From positions 1 to 64,000 of the forward strand of contig JBKECF010000010.1 in assembly GCA_047974375.1 (NCBI GenBank): a stretch of 64,000 bases of DNA, read 5' to 3'. Source of the stretch: JBKECF01 sp047974375 (lineage in GTDB: Bacteria > Bacillota > Clostridia > Lachnospirales > CAMZNU01). Within the stretch, counting starts at the first letter, position 1. Every line of letters begins with the position of its first letter. The notes under the pieces were generated by a model, which saw nothing but the letters and a program-made list of their open reading frames with translations, had not been told where the DNA came from and did not search any database. Below, one piece after another: positions 1-8,641 of the stretch. The position numbers were made by a program, and so were the translations under genes.

Positions 1-1
1 C

Positions 2-106
2 GAAGCACTTGTTAAAAAACTAATAAATAAAGTTAAAATTATTAGCAAAGAAGAAATTGAGATTGAATTTGTATCAGCTGTAAAAATTAAAAAGAGTTTG
101 AACTAA
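2..106 (+). CDS. C-terminal fragment, possibly a site-specific recombinase (cut by window edge)
   Basis: An open frame enters from the left edge and gives 34 residues ending in IEIEFVSAVKIKKSLN before a TAA. The pattern of a basic helix followed by IISKEEIEIEF resembles the extreme C terminus of large serine recombinases of Firmicutes, which often end with a short beta strand of this kind. This is only a resemblance in a short tail. A good terminator follows directly, which supports a real gene end. Confidence 0.35.
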   Translation, partial: EALVKKLINKVKIISKEEIEIEFVSAVKIKKSLN

Positions 107-110
107 AATG

Positions 111-165
111 AAAAAAGAATAGAAATTATCGAATTTTAAAGCGATAGGTTCTATTCTTTTTTTAT
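111..165 (+). terminator. Rho-independent terminator
   Basis: A long imperfect stem pairs AAAAAGAATAGAA with TTCTATTCTTTTT and continues inward through TATCG/CGATA, ending in a T run. It closes the partial gene at the left edge. Confidence 0.8.
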
Positions 166-267
166 TATTCAAAGATTTTTAAAAGGAATTATGAGTTTAT
201 AAATTAAGAAATTAGCTAGGTATAAATTTATAATTGGTTTTAAAAATTATCTGTTTGTTTAGTTTCT

Positions 268-630
268 CAAAAGGGGCTGTCTTGAAAAAAAGGCAATTCA
301 TTCACAAGAAAAAGAATACTGTCATTTGATAATGTTATTAGTCGGTAAAAATTAGACCTCACCTTTATGTATACATCTGGTCGTTTACTACGTAAACTGC
401 TCGATTATGTAGCCAAATAAGTGGCGTGATTGTCTAACCTGGTCGAAAGCTCTGCTTTATTGCTCGAGTCTGATCGAAAGCTGTGCTTTATGCTCAACTA
501 TGCAACCAAGTATGCAACTAACTCGGTTATGCGACCGAATTCGCCGGTCAGTGGGGCTACAAGCCCCCACTGACGGAAAGGTCTATTGACTTGGTTATAT
601 TTTTTATTTCAAGGCAACTCCCTTTTTAAA
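268..630. mobile_element. MITE-like element with imperfect terminal inverted repeats
   Basis: About 360 bases bounded by AAAAGGGGCTGTCTTGAAA on the left and, on the opposite strand at the right, AAAAAGGGAGTTGCCTTGAA. The ends match over about 24 bases with several mismatches. The interior has no coding frame but contains a full copy of the hairpin-module repeat (342-589). The same end sequence bounds the element at 59299-60080. The right end overlaps the last codons and stop of the ABC ATPase gene. I could not identify a convincing target duplication, so mobility is inferred from the matched ends only. Confidence 0.5.
342..589 (-). repeat. Hairpin-module repeat, long copy
   Basis: Starts TCGGTAAAAATTAGAC and ends with GGTCTATTGA, the same ends as the copies at 7453, 46597 and (remnant) 2432. 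Three hairpin modules lie at 377-404, 439-467 and 470-497. On the minus strand the stems and loops are GTTTAC-GTA-GTAAAC, AAAGC-AGA-GCTTT and AAAGC-ACA-GCTTT, flanked by GAGCA and GA(C/T)CAG. A larger hairpin, CAGTGGGG / CCCCACTG, sits at about 547-575. Confidence 0.8.
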
Positions 631-1363
631 GCTGTGACGCCCTTATAAGATTGCGAGTGTATTCTTCTTTAGGACTTGACAAAACATTAGTACCAGACTC
701 AACAATTTTACCATTTTCCATAACAACTATTCTATCGCTTATATACTCAGCAACAGATAAGTCATGAGTAATAAAAATAATAGTAAGTCCTTCTTCTTTT
801 TGTAATTTTTTAATCAAGTTTAATATTTTAATTTGCACACTTACATCTAAGGCAGAAACAATTTCGTCGCATATTAGCAGCTGTGGTTTAAGAAGTAGAC
901 TAGCCAAAATAAGAATTCTTTGACCTTGTCCACCAGATATTGTTGCAGAATGCTGTTTTAAAATATCCATACTTAAATCAAATACAGGAAATAGTTCTTC
1001 TAACCTTCTGTTTATTTCTTTTTCTCCAAACCCATGTGCCCTCATAGGTTCTTTAACAATCCATTCCATATCTCTATATGGGTTTAGAGTACTTTTAGGA
1101 TTTTGCAAAATAAATTGTGTTTTCTTTCTAAAACTTATATCTTCTTTTTTACTGAATTTAAATATGTTCTTACCCTCAAAAAAAACTTCTCCCTTAGTTG
1201 GGCTAATTAAATTATTGCACAATTTTCCCAGTGTAGTTTTTCCTGAACCACTTTCACCAACTATAGACAGGACTTCTCCTTTTTTTATTGATAAATTAAT
1301 ACTGTTTAAAGCTATAAAATCTTTATAGTGTTTAGATAAATTTTTTATGTCTAGTATATTCAT
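626..1363 (-). CDS. ABC transporter ATP-binding protein, oligopeptide/nickel (OppF/NikE) type
   Basis: A 245-residue ATPase of the peptide/nickel importer group. Visible are Walker A GESGSGKTT (about 36-44), Q-loop FILQNPKSTLNPYRD typical of the Opp/Dpp/Nik family, signature ISGGQGQR (an unusual G where R is normal), Walker B LLICDEIVSALD and switch His in ITHDLS. No permease, binding protein or partner ATPase is next to it. It sits three bases downstream of an ApbE gene and so is probably co-transcribed with it. The long C-terminal extension of OppF is absent, as in NikE-like members. The stop codon lies in the end of the MITE-like element, so slight C-terminal truncation is possible. Substrate unknown. 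Confidence 0.85.
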   Translation of the reverse strand: MNILDIKNLSKHYKDFIALNSINLSIKKGEVLSIVGESGSGKTTLGKLCNNLISPTKGEVFFEGKNIFKFSKKEDISFRKKTQFILQNPKSTLNPYRDMEWIVKEPMRAHGFGEKEINRRLEELFPVFDLSMDILKQHSATISGGQGQRILILASLLLKPQLLICDEIVSALDVSVQIKILNLIKKLQKEEGLTIIFITHDLSVAEYISDRIVVMENGKIVESGTNVLSSPKEEYTRNLIRASQL

Positions 1364-1366
1364 AAT

Positions 1367-2383
1367 CTACCCTTCTATAAAAGTAATTTTTTTGTTAATC
1401 CCTGATGATTTGAGAATTTCATTATTAGTGGTATAAAAGATGCACTCAATATTTGGAAGGGATTCTATTAATTCCATTCCTTTTTCAGCACCTAAAATAT
1501 AAGTAATAGTGCTTAAAGCATCTCCATCAGCAGAAATATCAGATATAATTGTGGTTTGTAGCAGGTCTGAATTTGCAGGATATCCAGTTTCCGGATCAAG
1601 TATATGATGATATCTTTTACCGTCTACTGTAAAAGATCTTTCATAAGGGCCAGATGATACAATAGATTTATTTTCCACTTCCAAATAACCTAAATTTTCA
1701 TTAGTATAAGGTTTTTTAATTCCTACCTTAAAAGGTGTTTCCCCATATTTGCTACCCATAGCAAAAATATTTCCCCCTAAAGATATTAATGCATTGTCTA
1801 TTTTTTCTTTTTTATAAAATTCTACTAATTTATCCGCTACATACCCTTTGCCAATGCCACCTAATTCTATTTTACTATTATTAACAACCTGAATTGTGTT
1901 ATCTTTTATAACAATATTATTGTAGTTAACTGTTTTTAAAGCCTCAGAAATTGCATTTTTTGATGGTACAATCTGATAATTACTTAGAGTATCATCAGTA
2001 AAATTCCACAAACCAGTTAATGAACCTATACTTATATCAAAATCACCATTACTTAACATACTATAGTAGATTCCACTATTAATTACTTCAAGAATATATG
2101 GTGATGCGTTTATAATTTCTCCACGATTTAATGCTGAAACTTCACTAGTTTCAATATGAGAGCTTATTGCATTTTCTATTTCGTCGACTAAAAACATTCC
2201 TTTATTTATTTTTCCCTCATCGTCAGTACCATATAATTTTATATTAACAACAGTATCCAAAGGCCCAATCACCGTTTTCTCTACACTTAATTCTTTATTT
2301 TTAGAAGAATAAATTTTTATACTTAATATATAAAATGCAATAAATATAAAAATTAGTATACTTACAAATAATTTCTTTTTCAT
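1367..2383 (-). CDS. apbE: FAD:protein FMN transferase (ApbE), membrane-anchored
   Basis: A 338-residue protein with an N-terminal hydrophobic anchor (about residues 4-24) and the ApbE fold. Motifs include LGGIGKGYVAD near 175 and a C-terminal block SGPYERSFTVDGKRYHHILD followed by PETGYPA. The family flavinylates Thr in extracytoplasmic redox subunits such as RnfG/RnfD or NqrC, using FAD and Mg. No target subunit is present in the window. I chose the ATG at 2383 because GGAG stands seven bases before it; a TTG two codons upstream is too close to that site. The ABC ATPase gene follows after three bases. Confidence 0.9.
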   Translation of the reverse strand: MKKKLFVSILIFIFIAFYILSIKIYSSKNKELSVEKTVIGPLDTVVNIKLYGTDDEGKINKGMFLVDEIENAISSHIETSEVSALNRGEIINASPYILEVINSGIYYSMLSNGDFDISIGSLTGLWNFTDDTLSNYQIVPSKNAISEALKTVNYNNIVIKDNTIQVVNNSKIELGGIGKGYVADKLVEFYKKEKIDNALISLGGNIFAMGSKYGETPFKVGIKKPYTNENLGYLEVENKSIVSSGPYERSFTVDGKRYHHILDPETGYPANSDLLQTTIISDISADGDALSTITYILGAEKGMELIESLPNIECIFYTTNNEILKSSGINKKITFIEG

Positions 2384-2431
2384 TATCAAACTCCAAACTA
2401 AAACTATTTCCTAATTTCATATGCTTCAGCA

Positions 2432-2470
2432 AATAGACCTATCCGTCAGTGGGGATCTAATTTTTACCGA
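2432..2470 (-). repeat. Minimal remnant of the hairpin-module repeat
   Basis: Only 39 bases, but both outer ends of the family are present and fused: on the minus strand TCGGTAAAAATTAGATCCCC runs straight into CACTGACGGATAGGTCTATT. The missing interior lies between two CCCCAC-containing segments of the full copies, so a deletion between these short direct repeats explains it. Confidence 0.7.
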
Positions 2471-2599
2471 TTAAATTATTATATAATAAGAAAATTTTTA
2501 TTGCAAAGTATAAAATTTTATAATAGCGAAAATATAATAAGTTGTGATATAATGCAATTGATTTGTTTGAAAAATATTTAATAAATATGGGAGAATAAT

Positions 2600-3967
2600 A
2601 TGAACATAATAATCGTTGGAGCTGGTAAAGTAGGAAGAGCTCTTGCCTTGCAACTTGTTTCAGAAGAACATGATATAGTTATCATTGACAATAATACAAG
2701 AAAATTACAAAGTGAAGCTGATAAAATAGATGTACAAGTTTTAAAGGGAAATGGAGCAACTGCGCAAGTGCTTTATGATGCCGGTATAGAAAATTGCGAT
2801 ATATTTATTTCAGCGGCTAGCACTGACGAGATAAACATACTTTGTTGTTTAATGGCAAGAAATCTAGGAGCTAAACATACGATTGCTAGAATTAGAAATC
2901 CAGAATATGTAGATCAAATTAGTTATATGCGTGAGGAACTAGGGTTAAGCATGCTTATAAATCCAGAAAAAATTGCAGCAGACGAAATTTCTAGAATATT
3001 ACGAGCACCTAGTGCACTAAAAATTGATGTTTTTTCTAGAGGTCGGGTAGAAATAATGAACTACCTCGTTGAAGAAAATAGTGTTTTTGATGGTGTACGC
3101 ATAGCTGATATCAGTCAAAAACTAAAATCTAAAATACTAGTTTGCGTTATAGAGCGAGAAGATGAAATAGTAATACCAAATGGTAATGACGTAATGCATG
3201 CTAATGATAAAATTTCCATTATAATACCTATGGAAGAGCACACTAGTTTTTTCAAAAATGATGAATTCGATGCACCTGCTACTAAAAATATTTTAATAGT
3301 TGGTGGAGGTAAAATAAGCATATATTTAGCTAAATTGTTAATAGAACAAAGAATAAAGGTTAAAATAATTGAACAAGATATTGATATTTGTGAAGTTTTG
3401 GCTGAAACATTGCCCGATGCTATAATTGTCCATGGCGATGGTACAGATCATGAATTACTGTTAGAACAAGGGGTAGACAGAGTTAACGCAGTTGTAGCTC
3501 TTACAAATGTAGATGAGGAAAACATTATATTAGGTATGTTTGCAGATGCCGCATCCGAAAGCAGAACAAAAACTATAGTTAAGGTAAATAGAACTGAGCT
3601 TGCAAAACTTGCAAAAAGTATACATAAAAAAGGTAGTACAGTATCTTTAGGTAATTTAACAACACAAAGCATAATTAAATACGTCCGCTCAGTTCAGAAT
3701 ACCATGGGTAGCAATGTGGAAAATCTATATCATTTAGCAGAAGATAAGGTAGAAGCCTTAGAATTTTATGTGGATGAGCATATTTCAGGCATATTAGATA
3801 TTCCATTACACCAGTTAAAATTAAAACCTAATATATTAATCGCCACAATAATACGAGATAAAAAAATTATTATAGCAAGAGGTGATTCAACTATAAAGGC
3901 TAACGACAACGTAATACTTATTACAACAATAACAGGATTAACAGATTTAAGCGACATATTGCAATAG
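2600..3967 (+). CDS. trkA: Trk potassium uptake regulatory subunit TrkA
   Basis: A 455-residue peripheral subunit that gates the TrkH potassium channel in response to nucleotides. It has the usual two repeats, each with an RCK/TrkA-N Rossmann domain followed by a TrkA-C domain. The first glycine motif is IIIVGAGKVGRALA at residues 2-15. The second, NILIVGGGKISIYLA near 231, has K-I-S in place of a third glycine, as is common in the second repeat. GGAG stands before the ATG. trkH begins ten bases downstream, so the pair is one operon. The 5' region holds AT-rich promoter-like sequence (TATAAT near 2550) that I do not call separately. Confidence 0.93.
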   Translation: MNIIIVGAGKVGRALALQLVSEEHDIVIIDNNTRKLQSEADKIDVQVLKGNGATAQVLYDAGIENCDIFISAASTDEINILCCLMARNLGAKHTIARIRNPEYVDQISYMREELGLSMLINPEKIAADEISRILRAPSALKIDVFSRGRVEIMNYLVEENSVFDGVRIADISQKLKSKILVCVIEREDEIVIPNGNDVMHANDKISIIIPMEEHTSFFKNDEFDAPATKNILIVGGGKISIYLAKLLIEQRIKVKIIEQDIDICEVLAETLPDAIIVHGDGTDHELLLEQGVDRVNAVVALTNVDEENIILGMFADAASESRTKTIVKVNRTELAKLAKSIHKKGSTVSLGNLTTQSIIKYVRSVQNTMGSNVENLYHLAEDKVEALEFYVDEHISGILDIPLHQLKLKPNILIATIIRDKKIIIARGDSTIKANDNVILITTITGLTDLSDILQ

Positions 3968-3976
3968 GAGAATAAT

Positions 3977-5434
3977 ATGAATATACCAATGGTACTTTAT
4001 TTTTTAAGTTCCATCATTTTAATAGAAGCAGGTTTGCTTTTGGTTCCATTAGCTACGGCAGTAATCTATGGCGAGTGGAATGAAGCGTTTTATTTTTTAA
4101 TTACCATTATAATTTCAATAATTATAACTGCAAGTTTTAGATACCTACCTAAGAAAAAAAGAGATCACATTTATGCTAGAGAAGGACTAGCAACTGTAGG
4201 TCTAGCTTGGATTATAATGTCCTTAGTAGGATGCCTACCCTTCTATATAAGTGGGGTTATACCGAGTTTTGTAGACAGTTTTTTTGAAACTGTTAGTGGT
4301 TTCACTACAACAGGGGCAAGTATATTAAAAGAAATAGAGAGTCTTCCCAAAAGTATGTTATTATGGCGAAGTTTCACCCATTGGATTGGCGGAATGGGAA
4401 TATTGGTTTTTATGTTGGCACTTACAAATAAAAGTAGCGAAAACGGCCGTACAATGCATTTACTAAGAGCTGAAAGCCCTGGCCATACAATAGAAAAATT
4501 AGTTCCTAGAATGAGTACAAGTACAGCTATTTTATATGGTATTTATATTGGGCTTACACTTTTAGAAGTTATTCTTTTAATAATTGGTGGAATGCCTGTT
4601 TTCCATAGTTTAGTCAACTCTTTTGCTACTGCTGGTACTGGCGGTTTTGCAGTTTTAAATAATTCAATTGAAGGTTACAATAGTATTTTCCAACAAAATG
4701 TAATTACAATATTTATGTTATTATTTGGGGTGAATTTTAATTTCTATTTTCTTATTTTAATAGGTAAATGGAAAAAGGCTATTTCTCTGGATGAGGTTAA
4801 ATGGTATGGGATAATTGTTTTAGCATCAATTTTAATTATTACTTTTAATACATATAGAATGTTTACCAGCATACCTCTTGCTGTTCATGATGTTGCATTT
4901 ACTGTATCATCCATTATAACTACAACAGGATTTGGTACAGTAGACTTTAACACTTTTCCAACTCTTAGTAAAATGATACTAGTAATGTTAATGTTTTGCG
5001 GTGCTTGTGCCGGCTCAACAGGTGGTGGATTTAAAGTATCTCGTGTACTAATCCTTGTAAAACATGGTTTTTATGAATTATACAGAGCAGTACATCCACG
5101 AACTGTTAAACTTTTACACATTGATAATAAAGCATTGCCTAAGGAAACTTTAAATGGCGTACAGAGCTATTTAACAATATATACAAGTATTTTTCTTGTA
5201 TCCTGTGTTCTTGTATCCGTAGATAATTTTGACTTTACGTCAACTATTACAGCTGTAGTGGCTTGCTTAAACAACATAGGTCCAGGCTTAGAAATGGTAG
5301 GAACTACAGGGAATTATTCAGAGTTTTCAAATTTCAGTAAAATTGTATTAAGTTTCAATATGCTTATAGGTAGATTGGAAATATTCCCTATTTTGGCGTT
5401 ATGCCTACCCTCTATGTGGTATAAAAGGGTTTAA
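3977..5434 (+). CDS. trkH: Trk potassium uptake channel subunit TrkH/TrkG
   Basis: A 485-residue polytopic membrane protein forming the ion-conducting subunit of the Trk K+ system. Four pore-loop selectivity segments are recognisable: TTTGASI (about 112), TAGTGGFAV (about 219), TTTGFGT (about 315) and NNIGPG (about 434), between paired hydrophobic helices. The internal GACAGSTGGGFKVSR segment is typical of the loop in the third repeat. It has its own GGAG site and follows trkA by ten bases. Full length for the family. Confidence 0.93.
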   Translation: MNIPMVLYFLSSIILIEAGLLLVPLATAVIYGEWNEAFYFLITIIISIIITASFRYLPKKKRDHIYAREGLATVGLAWIIMSLVGCLPFYISGVIPSFVDSFFETVSGFTTTGASILKEIESLPKSMLLWRSFTHWIGGMGILVFMLALTNKSSENGRTMHLLRAESPGHTIEKLVPRMSTSTAILYGIYIGLTLLEVILLIIGGMPVFHSLVNSFATAGTGGFAVLNNSIEGYNSIFQQNVITIFMLLFGVNFNFYFLILIGKWKKAISLDEVKWYGIIVLASILIITFNTYRMFTSIPLAVHDVAFTVSSIITTTGFGTVDFNTFPTLSKMILVMLMFCGACAGSTGGGFKVSRVLILVKHGFYELYRAVHPRTVKLLHIDNKALPKETLNGVQSYLTIYTSIFLVSCVLVSVDNFDFTSTITAVVACLNNIGPGLEMVGTTGNYSEFSNFSKIVLSFNMLIGRLEIFPILALCLPSMWYKRV

Positions 5435-5532
5435 AAAGCAAATATATTTTGATATTTAATAAAATAAAACTTATAATATATTTAATCGTAATTAATCTTG
5501 TTACGAATATAATATTTTAAATGGAGGTAATT

Positions 5533-6399
5533 ATGAAAAAGTTTATATTTGGTGTAACTTTAGGTTGTACAGTTATGTTAGCAACACAAATTTTTGCCGA
5601 AGGTCTAGAACAACGATGGGTCATAATGAATGGAATGAATTTAGCGATAAATGGAAAACAAATTGAAGGGGATAATATTATGTATGAAGATACAACTTAT
5701 GCTCCTTTACGTGAAATAGCGAAGTTACTCGGTGCTGAAATTGTTTATAACGAAAATAATAATACAGCAAATCTAGTTACAAATAGTGAACAAAATACAT
5801 CTACAAGTAATGCAGACATAGTTGTAAATGGTAAATCTATTGATGGTGGAAGCATTAATGTTGACGGCGTAGTTTATGCCCCTCTAAGGGAAGTTGCCGA
5901 ATTAATGAATGGTGAAGTGACATATGATAATGAAACAAAGTCCATAAAGGTTGAATCTTCTATAACTGAAGTTAAGGAACAAGTTAAAGAAGAAAAAAAA
6001 ACAAAGGAAAATAAAAAAATTGAAAAAGTTGTAGAAACTCCTAAGTCAGATATTCCTTTAGAAAATGAAATCTTCAATTTAATTAACGATAAGAGAATAT
6101 CTAAAGATTTAGAACCATACACATGGACTAGCAGTTTAAGTAAAAAAGGTAGGGAGTATTCAAAAGTTGTAAGTTTAGAAGGAACTGAAAAATTACCAAT
6201 TGAATTTATTAACTACGATATGTACAATTTTTCATTAATAGCCGGAAATATATATTCTTTCTCAAAAGACACAAAAACATACACTATGTTTGAAGAAATG
6301 CTTAAAGAAAATGACTTCTTGGGTTCTTATACCGATGTAGGTATAGGGGTATTTGAGGGAGATAACAATGTTTATATAACTATTTACGAAATGAAGTAG
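5533..6399 (+). CDS. Exported protein with two copper-amine-oxidase-type repeats and a CAP-like domain
   Basis: A 288-residue protein with a signal peptide (KKFIFGVTLGCTVMLATQIFA). It then carries two copies of the copper amine oxidase N-terminal-like repeat, each with the hallmark TYAPLREIAKLLGAE / VYAPLREVAELMNGE (about 45-80 and 115-145). These repeats are non-catalytic wall or envelope modules in Clostridia. A Lys/Glu-rich linker (about 150-180) leads to a C-terminal stretch starting EIFNLINDKRISKDLEPYTW that resembles the start of CAP/SCP domains, though the His ligands are not evident. The ATG at 5533 is preceded by GGAGG; an in-frame ATG overlaps that site and is unlikely. Function unknown, probably cell-surface. 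Confidence 0.75.
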   Translation: MKKFIFGVTLGCTVMLATQIFAEGLEQRWVIMNGMNLAINGKQIEGDNIMYEDTTYAPLREIAKLLGAEIVYNENNNTANLVTNSEQNTSTSNADIVVNGKSIDGGSINVDGVVYAPLREVAELMNGEVTYDNETKSIKVESSITEVKEQVKEEKKTKENKKIEKVVETPKSDIPLENEIFNLINDKRISKDLEPYTWTSSLSKKGREYSKVVSLEGTEKLPIEFINYDMYNFSLIAGNIYSFSKDTKTYTMFEEMLKENDFLGSYTDVGIGVFEGDNNVYITIYEMK

Positions 6400-6410
6400 A
6401 GTAGGTGCGT

Positions 6411-7355
6411 ATGAGAGTTGGGATTGGTACAGATGTACATAGGCTTGTGGAAAACAGAAAATTGATAATCGGAGGTGTTGAAATTAATCACCCTCTAGGA
6501 TTATTAGGGCATTCAGATGCTGATGTATTAGTTCATGCCATAATTGACGCTATACTAGGAGCTTTATCTTTAGGGGATATAGGCAAAAATTTCCCCGATA
6601 CAGACCCACAATATAAAGATGTATCTAGCATAGGACTACTAGAAAAAGTTTATGAAAAAATGAATAATTTAGGATATGAAATAGGTAATATAGATTCTGT
6701 AATTATTGCAGAATCTCCAAAAATGTTGCCTTATATTAGTAATATGGAAAAAAATATTGCAAAAGCTTTAAAAACAAGACTAAACAATATATCAATTAAG
6801 GCAACAACTTACGAAGGTCTCGGTTTTACAGGATTAGGGCAGGGCATTAAGTCAGATGCCATCTGTACCCTTTTATGTAAGGACTTAAATGAAGATACAA
6901 ATTACGGTAAAGTTAGTATAAGAAAATTCACAGGCAATAAAAAGGAACATTTGAATTTATTATTATTAGCTGATGAACAAGAAAATATGATAGATAAATA
7001 CCTTGATCGAGGGGATATGTTTGTTTTAGATAGTAACGGCGTGAAAGGGGTATGTGTAGTTACTAAGGAAACTAACAATACCTTTGAAATTAAAAACATT
7101 GCTGTGTTACCTGATTTTCAAGGAAATGGTTTTGGTAAAAAATTAGTTGAGCACGTTATGTCATATTATTCAGATTGTGAAATTATAACTGTTGGGACAG
7201 GTGATGTTCCTTCTACTGTTGACTTTTATAAAAAATGTGGGTTTCAGGAATCGCATCGAGTTAAAAATTTTTTTATAGACAATTATGACCATCCTATATT
7301 TGAAGATGGTAAAAGACTTGTTGATATGGTGTATTTGAAAAAACGTAACAAATAA
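6411..7355 (+). CDS. ispF: IspF (2-C-methyl-D-erythritol 2,4-cyclodiphosphate synthase) fused to a GNAT acetyltransferase
   Basis: A 314-residue two-domain protein. Residues 1-157 are a complete IspF, the fifth step of the MEP isoprenoid pathway: metal ligands in GTDVHR (Asp/His) and GHSDADVL (His), IGKNFPDTD, and ATTYEGLGFTGLGQGI at the end. From about residue 167 a GNAT domain follows (IRKFTGNKKEHL, acetyl-CoA loop QGNGFGKKL, FYKKCGF). Stand-alone IspF is about 160 residues, so the fusion doubles it. There is no stop, start or ribosome site between the parts. The ATG at 6411 is preferred over a GTG at 6405 because TAGGTG precedes it. The acetyl acceptor is unknown. Confidence 0.88.
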   Translation: MRVGIGTDVHRLVENRKLIIGGVEINHPLGLLGHSDADVLVHAIIDAILGALSLGDIGKNFPDTDPQYKDVSSIGLLEKVYEKMNNLGYEIGNIDSVIIAESPKMLPYISNMEKNIAKALKTRLNNISIKATTYEGLGFTGLGQGIKSDAICTLLCKDLNEDTNYGKVSIRKFTGNKKEHLNLLLLADEQENMIDKYLDRGDMFVLDSNGVKGVCVVTKETNNTFEIKNIAVLPDFQGNGFGKKLVEHVMSYYSDCEIITVGTGDVPSTVDFYKKCGFQESHRVKNFFIDNYDHPIFEDGKRLVDMVYLKKRNK

Positions 7356-7452
7356 GTCATTTAAAATAAATACTAGCTTAAGATGAAAGTTATGAGCATA
7401 TGATCCTAATACTAAAATTGAAGTTGTTAGAGCTGGTATAGAAATCCGTAAA
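7356..7452 (+). other. Short intergenic stretch with a possible coding scrap
   Basis: Between the IspF fusion and the repeat. One frame reads YDPNTKIEVVRAGIEIRKSI without a start, which looks like a fragment of a lost gene, but I cannot assign it. No terminator is obvious. Confidence 0.25.
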
Positions 7453-7579
7453 TCAATAGACCTATCCGTCAGTGGGGGCTTGTACCCCCACTGAACGGCG
7501 AATTTGGTCTCATAATCGAGCAGTTTACGTAGTAAACGACCAGATATATACATTGAGGTGGGGGTCTAATTCTTACCGA
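7453..7579 (-). repeat. Hairpin-module repeat, medium copy
   Basis: Same ends as the other copies (on the minus strand TCGGTAAGAATTAGAC ... GGTCTATTGA). It has one module at 7517-7543 with stem GTTTAC, loop GTA, stem GTAAAC between CGAGCA and GACCAG, and a strong hairpin CAGTGGGGG / CCCCCACTG at about 7470-7493. Its TCGG end coincides with the point where the protease-like pseudogene loses homology and stops. Confidence 0.8.
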
Positions 7580-7869
7580 TTAACCAAAATATTTAAAACT
7601 ATTATATAACAATACCCTATATACTTTGGCAAAAACAATATAATAGCTAACAAAAAAATGCAATTCATTATGTTTCCAGCTAAGTATACTGACATACGTT
7701 TATATTTAGGCAATAAATAGCTATAAGATGTATCTACATAAAATGCAGGATATATGAATACTAATTTAAATCCAACTTTAAACTTTGTTAAAGGATAAAC
7801 CAGCTTAAGCATAATAATATAGCCAAATTCGTATATCAGGGTGTTAACTAACAAGAGTGCTGTCGCCAC
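7573..7869 (-). pseudogene. Remnant of a membrane M50-type protease (YydH-like)
   Basis: About 98 residues, all hydrophobic. The segment FKLVFIYPAFYVDTSYSYLLPK followed by KRMSVYLAGNIMNCIF matches the pattern of membrane zinc metalloproteases of the M50/YydH kind (PAFYVDTS.AYLLP.k.R..VYLAGP). The zinc motif HExxH is replaced by YEFGY: both His are Tyr. The N-terminal part is missing, and the C terminus runs into the repeat at 7579, which supplies the stop. It follows broken permease and ATPase genes on the same strand, so the three appear to be a dead YydHIJ-like operon. Confidence 0.6.
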
Positions 7870-7907
7870 CCAAAAAGATGTTTCTATTAGAACATATTGC
7901 TAAATAA

Positions 7908-8619
7908 TCATATTCCATTTTTATCCCACCTCTTTCTAAATAACACTATAAAGCTACAAACGATGATAAAAATAACGCTATTATAAAGTAAATCACTAAA
8001 TAGTGTAATATACTTATAATTACCTGTTGTTAAAAATTGCGCAAAGTTACTATGGTGTTCTAATGCCGCGTCATAATAAGATAAATATAAAAAAATATCA
8101 TCCATTGCAGCTAAAATCATTCCTGCAATCCCTATAAACATATTTATACAAAATGCACTCATTATATTTTTAAAAAGAGATGATAATAAAGAAGATACTA
8201 GAATTATATATATAATGATATTTTCAAAATACAAAAAAATTGCAAAAAAATCAGAAAATCTTTGTATGCGCCAAGCACAATAACTAAACATATTAACATG
8301 CTAATGGTGAAAAATAATATAACATTTAACAACTTAAATATATACCACTTATATACAGTTACATTTATTTTTTTATAAAATAAAATGTTTCTTTCTTTAT
8401 AGTCAAGTGTAAAAACAAAAGTAACTATTACAGTAACAATAAAAAAACCAAATTGTGTAAACACAGTATAAACACTATATATAAGGTCATTCAAAGATAT
8501 ATAAACCAATTTATCAAGGCTAACTAGTAATATGATCCCAGAATGAAAGATAATACACAACTTGCCAAAATATATAAATATATTTTACTATTATAAATTC
8601 TATTAAACTCTAATTTCAT
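7908..8619 (-). pseudogene. Broken ABC permease-like membrane protein (YydJ-like)
   Basis: The original start is probably the ATG at 8619 (MKLEFNRIYNSKIYLYILAS), 23 bases after the ATPase stop. The frame breaks near 8540, reopens as a hydrophobic run through YKERNILFYKKINVTVYKWY (a motif common in ABC-2 type peptide-resistance permeases), breaks again near 8250, and finishes with FLYLSYYDAALEHHSNFAQF and a last membrane helix to 7908. The whole would be about 235 residues with five to six membrane segments. Two frameshifts make it inactive unless sequencing errors are involved. Confidence 0.65.
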
Positions 8620-8641
8620 ACAAATAACTCACACACTCTCT

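Noticed and set aside
626..2383. ApbE plus ABC ATPase as a flavin-linked export system
   Set aside because: No permease or flavinylated target is present; two adjacent genes alone do not support a joint function.
7170..7553. Minus-strand 127-codon frame over the IspF-GNAT end and the repeat
   Set aside because: It is antisense to a well-supported domain and crosses the repeat; no ribosome site.
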